Assembly (NCBI RefSeq): GCF_900156155.1
Contig: NZ_FTMD01000010.1
Coordinates: 153,344-217,343, forward strand
Length of the DNA: 64,000 nt
DNA from: Aromatoleum tolulyticum
GTDB lineage: Bacteria; Pseudomonadota; Gammaproteobacteria; Burkholderiales; Rhodocyclaceae
Direction: 5' to 3'
A program made the translations under genes and the position numbers. Numbering within the stretch: position 1 is the first letter of the stretch; every line of letters starts with the position of its first letter. This document shows positions 35,001 to 41,100 of this stretch, piece after piece. Under the pieces are notes generated by a model. That model ran no database searches. It was not told where the DNA came from and worked only from the letters and a program-made list of their open reading frames with translations.

Positions 35001-36134
35001 CTGGAATTCATCCCCGTGGCCGAGGACAGCGGCCTCATCATCGGCATCGGCGAATGGGCGCTGCGCGAGGCCGCACGCCAGTCCCGGGCCTGGCGCGAAC
35101 AGGGACACGGAGCGCTGCGACTGGCGGTGAACATGTCCGGCGTACAGTTCCGCGAAGCCGGGCTGCCCGACCTGGTCGCCGGCGTGCTCACCGAATTCGG
35201 CATGGATCGCGGCAGCCTCATGGTCGAGATCACCGAGTCGGTGCTGATGGGCGGCAGCGAATCGATGGAAGCGCGCATGCGCGACATCAAGGCGCTGGGC
35301 ATCGGCTACGCGCTCGACGACTTCGGCACCGGCTTCTCGTCGCTGTCCTACCTCAAGCGCTTCCCCGTCGACATCGTCAAGATCGACCGCAGCTTCATCA
35401 ATGACTGCCCGGACGACCGCAACGACGCGCATCTCGTCGAGGCCATCATCAACATGGCCCACAGCCTCGGACTGCACGTCACCGCGGAGGGCGTCGAGAC
35501 CGACGAGCAGGTGACCTTCCTGCGCGAACTCGGCTGCGACTTCCTGCAGGGTTACCTCATCGGCAAGCCGCTGCCGCCCGAGGAGTTCGAGGCGATGCTG
35601 CGGAAGCACTTCCTGCTGCCCTCGATCGACGATCTCGGCCCTGAAGAGTCCCGCTTGCTCACGGCACTGCGCCGCGACGACCTCGACGTCGACGGCTGGC
35701 TGCGCCGGCTGCTTGGCGAACGCTCGCCCGACCTGGCTGCGTTCCTGGAACGGGAAGGCTGGAAGCGGCACGGTCTGGACCTGAAACAGGCCATCGTGGC
35801 CCACCTCAACTGGCGCAAGCGGCTCAATGCCTACATCAGCGGGCGCTCCGTCGCCGACGCGCTGGAGGAGTCCGAAGCCAGCTCGGTGAGCCTGTGCCAG
35901 CTGGGCCAATGGATCGACGGCAACGATGCCCTGGCCGCCGACCGCCTCGCGCATCTCGCTCGCATGCACAAGGACTTCCACAAACTGGCGGGGCAGATCG
36001 TCGCCGACTATAACCATGGCTATCAGACCTCGGCGCGGCGCGCGCTCGCCGGCCTGAAGTTCCGCACGGCGTCGCGCGACCTCGTGATCGCGCTGATCGA
36101 CTGTTTCGACGACCGGAGCGGCCCCGGCGGCTGA
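32091..36134 (+). CDS. Cache-PAS3-GGDEF-EAL protein with C-terminal CZB zinc domain
   Basis: The 1347-residue protein joins a periplasmic Cache-like sensor (between helices at about 10-28 and 343-362), three PAS regions (about 370-485, 490-610, 620-745), a GGDEF domain (motif at 827-831, I-site RxxD at 818-821), an EAL domain (EAL at 955-957, DDFGTGFSSLSYL loop) and a C-terminal CZB domain. The CZB consensus is complete: His1238xxTrp, Cys1269-x-Leu-Gly-x-Trp and His1293xxxHis1297. CZB binds zinc and in E. coli DgcZ inhibits the cyclase. Both catalytic motifs look intact, so it may make and degrade c-di-GMP under zinc and ligand control. It starts at GTG with a weak AGGTGG site. Confidence 0.93.
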   Translation: MKAPQLNRVVLIAYAAVIGLAGFGFYELWSFRVAAALRLSGESLQAMSGALDATAKSATDHVAILRVEAERALRDEVVHARNPLRKAFAAFPEPGLFATTHVPEDVPPGLGAYVFGRGDPAAFPPPMEREVDVALHLIPVFQRVRENVPQAAWVYYTSRSGFVSIYPLDGQWKYLTWRDEMLTHPVVTRSAPENNPDRALRWSEAYVDEAGKGMMSSLTAPVYDAADRFRAIIALDITLATLNGYLAGPGMEIGRMFVANEQGQLIADPEIVKQGDSEVRLVDRTLPRELSGHLPQLVDVTKAGYHEHEGWLLAGVRLKNAPWTVYHVVDRSALGWTTLLHMHVESIAMLLIVLAGVLLEQRRRAAHRLRLFKVAVDASTSGIIITDRSSAIEYTNPAFSRITGYPAREALGQRPALFRSGRTPREVYADLWKVILRGESWQGELLNRRKSGELYWSDLRIAPILAPGGEPQQFVGVMNDVSAAKEAMQALVDSESYNKTLFEHSHIAQAILDPGTRRYIDCNDAAAALCGYPDRQSMIGRSPLDLAAPVQPDGRPSGEAGNDQLSRCLDARVSAFEWRNRRPDGEEWDAEIRCMSFRHRDRTLLQLSMQDVTERKRIETRMKQAMVVFNASSQGIMTTDAHAVITAVNPAFTAITGYTAEEVIGRRPSMLSSGRHDETYYSNLWESLTRKGRWESEIWNRRKSGEIYPQWQTISAIYDDRGAVTGYISLFNDITQRKQQEEAIWRQANFDLLTGLANRSLLQDRLDQAMTHARRNRTHVGLLFLDLDGFKWINDTLGHDTGDELLVEVARRLTFCVREQDTVARFGGDEFTIVVHDLAEPDDLNAIAEKIVSVLRDPFSLGGMQHRMSGSVGITVYPDDGEDVQTLFRNADIAMYKSKQAGKNRFQFYARDMQSDALARLKLEADLRTALEQQAFSLHYQPIVDADSGELVGAEALIRWIHPERGPVSPLEFIPVAEDSGLIIGIGEWALREAARQSRAWREQGHGALRLAVNMSGVQFREAGLPDLVAGVLTEFGMDRGSLMVEITESVLMGGSESMEARMRDIKALGIGYALDDFGTGFSSLSYLKRFPVDIVKIDRSFINDCPDDRNDAHLVEAIINMAHSLGLHVTAEGVETDEQVTFLRELGCDFLQGYLIGKPLPPEEFEAMLRKHFLLPSIDDLGPEESRLLTALRRDDLDVDGWLRRLLGERSPDLAAFLEREGWKRHGLDLKQAIVAHLNWRKRLNAYISGRSVADALEESEASSVSLCQLGQWIDGNDALAADRLAHLARMHKDFHKLAGQIVADYNHGYQTSARRALAGLKFRTASRDLVIALIDCFDDRSGPGG

Positions 36135-36187
36135 ACGCCGCCCCTTCCCATCCCCCGCGAGTTTCCCCGACGACAGGAGTCGAGCCC

Positions 36188-37138
36188 ATGCTGACCGCCA
36201 CGCAGAAGAAGACCGCCGAGAGCATCGTCAATCTTTTCGAGACCGGACAGGTGCTCGGCGACTACGGCATGGTCACGATCATCCGCGGCGACAGCGGCCA
36301 CCTCACCTACGGACGCTCGCAGACAACGCTCGGCTCGGGCAATCTCGGCAAACTGCTGCGCCAGTATTGCACCGCGCCCGGCGCCGAATTCGCACCGCTG
36401 CTCGACCGCTACCTGCCGCGCTTCGACACCGTCGACCTCGCACTGGACAACGACGGCGCGCTGCACAACATCCTGCGCGCGAGCGCCGACGACGCGGTGA
36501 TGCGCGACGTGCAGGACGCCTTCTTCGACGAGAACTACTGGCAGCCGGCAATGCGCGCGGCCGCCCGCGAGGGCATCGCCTCACCGCTCGGCTGCGCCGT
36601 GGTGTATGACAGCTTCGTGCACGGCGCGTGGAAGGCGATGCGCGACCGCTGCAACGCCGCGCATGGCAGCGTGGCCGACGCGGGCGAACGGAAATGGATC
36701 GCCGGTTACGTCGCGACGCGGCGTGCCTGGCTCGGCGGCCACGCGCGCGCCGACCTGCGCCCCACCGTGTATCGCATGGATGCCTTCCAGCGCCTGATCG
36801 ACCAGGGCTACTGGAACCTCGAGCTGCCGCTGGTGGTGCGCAGCGCCGAAATCTCGCCCGCGACCCTGGCCGCCCTGCCCCCGGGCTGTTTCGACGGCCC
36901 GGCCCCGGGTTCGCGTCCGCTGTCGGTCGGCTCACCGATCATGCGCGGGCTCGACGTGCGCCGCATCCAGCTGGGCCTGTCGCTGCGCGGCGTAGACATC
37001 AAGGCCGACGGCCTCTTCGGCCAGACCAGCGCGCGCTGCATCAAGGCCTGGCAGGCGAAGAACGGCCTCCCCACCACCGGCGTCGCCGATATCGCACAGG
37101 TCGCACGGCTGTGCTCGTTCGACGACCTGACGGTTTGA
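36188..37138 (+). CDS. GH46-type chitosanase with peptidoglycan-binding domain
   Basis: Residues 1-230 match glycoside hydrolase family 46 chitosanase-like proteins: Glu18 in NLFETG and Asp35 in RGDSGHLTYGRSQTTLGSGN sit at the positions of the catalytic acid and base. Residues from about 240 (GLDVRRIQLGLSLRG, DGLFGQTSARCIKAWQAKNGLP) form a PG_binding_1 domain. It could cut chitosan-like or de-N-acetylated wall glycans. No signal peptide is visible, so export must be by another route or only upon lysis. An AGGAG site precedes the ATG. It heads the chitosanase-metacaspase-CHAT group; the gap to the metacaspase is 203 bases. Confidence 0.75.
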   Translation: MLTATQKKTAESIVNLFETGQVLGDYGMVTIIRGDSGHLTYGRSQTTLGSGNLGKLLRQYCTAPGAEFAPLLDRYLPRFDTVDLALDNDGALHNILRASADDAVMRDVQDAFFDENYWQPAMRAAAREGIASPLGCAVVYDSFVHGAWKAMRDRCNAAHGSVADAGERKWIAGYVATRRAWLGGHARADLRPTVYRMDAFQRLIDQGYWNLELPLVVRSAEISPATLAALPPGCFDGPAPGSRPLSVGSPIMRGLDVRRIQLGLSLRGVDIKADGLFGQTSARCIKAWQAKNGLPTTGVADIAQVARLCSFDDLTV

Positions 37139-37341
37139 CGAAGACCGGTTTGACAAAGAAGTGAGCGGCCTCTAAACAGATAATTAAACAGAATAAATGC
37201 GCGACACCGCCCCGTCCCGGGAGCGGCAGCGCATACCCCGACAGCAAGGTTGCGCCCGATTCCGTCCGCATCGCTCCGGCGTGCGGCCGGCAAGGTGCCG
37301 CCGCGGGAGGCGGGGATGCTCCGGACCCGAAGGAGAATCTC

Positions 37342-38136
37342 ATGGCAAGACGCGCGCTCTGCATCGGCATCAACAACTACCCCGGCACCGACAGCGACCT
37401 CTCCGGCTGCGTCAATGACGCCAGCGACTGGGCCGCCGCCCTCACCGAACGCGGCTTCTCGGTGACCCGCCTGCTCGACTCCGCGGCGACCAAGGCGGCG
37501 ATGGTGCAGGCCATCGACACCCTCATTACGGGCGCGGCGAAGGGCGACACGATCGTGCTCACCTATTCCGGCCACGGCACCTGGCTGCCCGACACCGACG
37601 GCGACGAGCCCGACGCCCGCGACGAAGCCTTGTGCCCGTGGGACATCGGCAGCGGCAATGCGCTGCTCGACGACGAGCTGCACGACCTCTTCAGCAAGCG
37701 TGCCGGCGGCGTGCGCATCATGCTCATCTCCGACAGCTGCCACTCCGGCACCGTCACGCGCGGCGACGAAAGCGATCTCGACCCCGGCATGCCGCGCGCA
37801 CGCTTCCTGCCGCCCGCGGTATGGATGAAGCGCGACGCCCTGCCTGCCGACACGGTGCGCCCGGCGCGGCTGTCCGGCGGCTTCACGCGCGCCGGTGGCG
37901 ACCTGCTGCTCGCGGGCTGCCTCGACACCCAGTTCAGCTGGGACACGAGCTTCAACGGCCGCCCCAACGGCGCCTTCACCTTCTATGCGCTGAAAACGCT
38001 GAAGAACCTGCCCGCGACGGCGACCTACGAGCACTGGTTCAAGGAAATCCGCAACTACCTGCCCTCCACGCGCCTGCCGCAGGATCCGCAGATCTTCGGC
38101 ACCCGCACTGCGCGCCGCTTCAAGGTCTTCGCGTGA
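37342..38136 (+). CDS. Metacaspase (peptidase C14, caspase fold)
   Basis: The 264-residue protein is a bare caspase-fold protease. The catalytic His78 is in TYSGHGTW and Cys133 in LISDSCHSGT; the first strand is ALCIGINNYPGTDSDLSGCVNDA. The acidic pocket residues (DTDGDEPDARDEALCP) match type-I metacaspases, which cut after Arg or Lys and often need calcium. No N-terminal adaptor or membrane segment is present, so activation must come from a partner or from self-cleavage. An AAGGAG site precedes the ATG, and the giant CHAT protein gene follows after 62 bases, which suggests that the two are co-expressed. Confidence 0.9.
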   Translation: MARRALCIGINNYPGTDSDLSGCVNDASDWAAALTERGFSVTRLLDSAATKAAMVQAIDTLITGAAKGDTIVLTYSGHGTWLPDTDGDEPDARDEALCPWDIGSGNALLDDELHDLFSKRAGGVRIMLISDSCHSGTVTRGDESDLDPGMPRARFLPPAVWMKRDALPADTVRPARLSGGFTRAGGDLLLAGCLDTQFSWDTSFNGRPNGAFTFYALKTLKNLPATATYEHWFKEIRNYLPSTRLPQDPQIFGTRTARRFKVFA

Positions 38137-38198
38137 CGCCCGCGCGCCGGCCTTGAATCGCCGGCGCGCCCCCTTCCCCACCGCAGCAGGAGGCCCGG

Positions 38199-41100
38199 AT
38201 GCCGGCACCGCGCAAACCGAGTGAACTCGTCTTACACCTGCCGGGGATGCGGCGCGAGGCCGACACCCTGCCCGGCGCGCTGAAGGCCGGCACGCGCGCG
38301 ACCGGCGCCGCGGCGCCCGATCCCTTCCTCGACGGCGTCGTCGCGGTGAAGACCGCTTACGCCCTGACCGCGCCCGGGCGCGACGCGACTGCCACGAGCG
38401 ACGCGCACATGCGCGAGGATAGCCTGCTCGCACTGGAGACGGGCGACGGCACCACCGTCTTCATCCGCGCCGACAAGCTCAGGGAAGACCTCGCGCGGGT
38501 GCGCCCCGACGCCGTGCGCGCCGACGGCTCGATCGACTTCGCCGCCCTGCACGACCCGGCTGCGGCCGCGCGCGGCATTCCGGACTGGCTGTGGTCGGGC
38601 GTGTCGGTCCTCACCCTGGGGCACGACGCGATCGCCGACGTCGCGCGCGACAAGGCGCTGGAATGGCTGCAGGACTGGCTGGGCGAGCGCAACGAGGATC
38701 TCGCCGCGCCCGGCGCGTCGTGGCTGGGGACCAAGGCGCTGATGTGGGCGATCGAAAGCCGCCTCGCGGGTGAACCGGGGCTCTATCAGTGGCGCGACGG
38801 CGACGGCCTCGCGGGCGCCGACCGCTGCACCGCCAACGACCCGCGCCTCGCCGCGATCGGCGACGCACCGACGCTGCTCTTCATCCACGGCACCGCCTCG
38901 CACACGCTCGGGAGCTTCAAGGATCTGCGCGCCGGCAGCGCCGCCGCCGACTGGGAGCCGCTCGCACGCCGCTTCGGCGAGCGCATCTTCGGCTTCGAAC
39001 ACCGCACCTTCTCGGAAAGCCCGATCGACAACGCGCTACAGCTCGCCCGCACGCTGCCCGCCGGCGCCCGGCTGTCCGTCGTCACGCATTCGCGCGGCGG
39101 TCTCGTCGGCGACCTGCTGTGCCTCGCAGGCCTGAGCGACGACGCCATTGCCGCCTATCGCCACGCCCCGCCACCCAACGCGGACGAATCCGAGCGCGAA
39201 AAACGCCTGCGCGACCTCGTCACCGCGCGCGAGCAGGACACGCTGCGCGCACTGCGCCAGGAGCTCGCGGACAAGAACTTCCGCATCGAACGCTACGTGC
39301 GCGTCGCCAGCCCCGCGCGCGGCACGACGCTGCTCTCGGACAACCTCGACCTGTTCCTTTCCGGGCTGCTGAGCCTGACCGCCCGACTCGTCGGCGCCGT
39401 GACCGGCCCTGCCGGCGGCGCGGTGCTGTCGGCGTTCAAGCGCATCGTGCTGGAGATCGCCGACAAGCGCGTCGATGCGCGTCTCGTCCCCGGCATCGAG
39501 GCGATGCTCACCGACGCGCCGATGGGCACGCTGCTCGCGACCGCGCAGCGCAAGCAGGGCATCGCGATGGCCGTCATCAGCGGCGACATCCAGGAAACCA
39601 GCGTGCTCAAGCGCCTCGGGGTGATGTTCACCGACTGGATGCTGTTCGACAACCACGACAACGACCTCGTGGTCGACACCGACTCGATGTACGCCGGCCT
39701 CGCGATGCGCAACGAGGCGCGCTACCTCTTCGACCAGGGCGCCTCGGTCAATCACTTCAGCTACTTCGCCAACCGCCACACCCGCAGTGCGCTGCGCGAC
39801 TGGCTCACGAGCAACGACCCGGCGGCCCTGCCCACGTTCAGCGCCATCGCCCGCCGTCGCGAACCCGGCGCCGCCGAGGCGCGCGATCGCGCCGCCAGCC
39901 GCGCCGCCCTGCGCGAGACGCCGCGCCCGGACAGCCGCCCGGTCGTGATCTTCCTGCCGGGCATCATGGGTTCGCACCTCGAGGTGCGCAAGGAAGGACG
40001 CAAGGCGGGCGACGGCGACCGCGTGTGGTTCGACTTCCTCGACCTCGCAACCGGCGGCCTCGCGAAGGTTGCGATGGACCGGGCCGACGTGCGCGAGGAA
40101 GCCCTCTTCGACATGTTCTACGGCGACCTCGCCGAGCATCTCGAAGCGACGCACTGGGTCATCCGCTTCCCTTACGACTGGCGCAGGCCGATCCACGCTC
40201 CGGATGGCGCAGCCGAACGCCTCGCCGACACCCTTGAGAAGGCGCTGAAGACGCACCCCAACCAGCCCGTGCGCCTGCTCGCGCACAGCATGGGCGGCCT
40301 CGTGTGCCGCACGATGATCGCGACCCACCCCGACCTGTGGGCCGAGGTCGTGCGCCGCCCCGGCGGCCGCCTGGTGATGCTGGGCACGCCCAACAACGGC
40401 TCGCACCTCATGGTCGAGACCCTGCTCGGCAAGTCCGGCACGATGCGCAAGCTCGCGCGCATGGACCTCGGCCACGGCATGCAGGGCGTGCTCGACATCG
40501 TCGCGGGCTTCCCCGGTGCGATGCAGCTGCTACCACGCCCCGGTTTCGACGACGCCGGGCCGACGCTGCACGCCGACTGGCTGCGCGCCCCCGTCTGGCC
40601 GTCCGCCGCCAAGGCCAACCGCGACCGCTGGTTCGGCGACGGCATCGCCGGACAACCCGGCAATGCCACGCTCACGGCCGCCCGCGGCCTGTGGGAGGGG
40701 CCGCTCGCAACCAACGACGCGCCGCAGCCGGTCGAGCGCGTGACCTACGTCTTCGGCCAGGCCGAGAACACCCCCTGCGGCACCACGCTCGAAGGCGGCC
40801 AGATCAAGATGATCGGCACGCCGCAGGGCGACGGCTCGGTGAGCTGGGCATCCGGGCGACTCGACAACCTGCCGCCCGAGCAGCACTGGTACATGCCGGT
40901 CGATCACGGCGCGCTGACCGGCACCGAGGAATACTTCCCCGCCGTCGCGGACCTGCTGCAGACCGGCACCACGAGCCGCCTCGGCCGCCTGCCCGCCACG
41001 CGCGCCGCCGCCGCCCCGATCGCCAGCTACGACGCCCCGCCGCCCGTGCTGCCGACCGAGGAAGAACTCGTCTGCAGCCTCGTCGGCACCCGTCCGCGCC

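Noticed and set aside
33138..36017. Long minus-strand open frame (about 960 codons) opposite the GGDEF-EAL gene
   Set aside because: Shadow of the coding frame: the sense strand carries intact GGDEF, EAL and CZB motifs, the antisense product resembles nothing.
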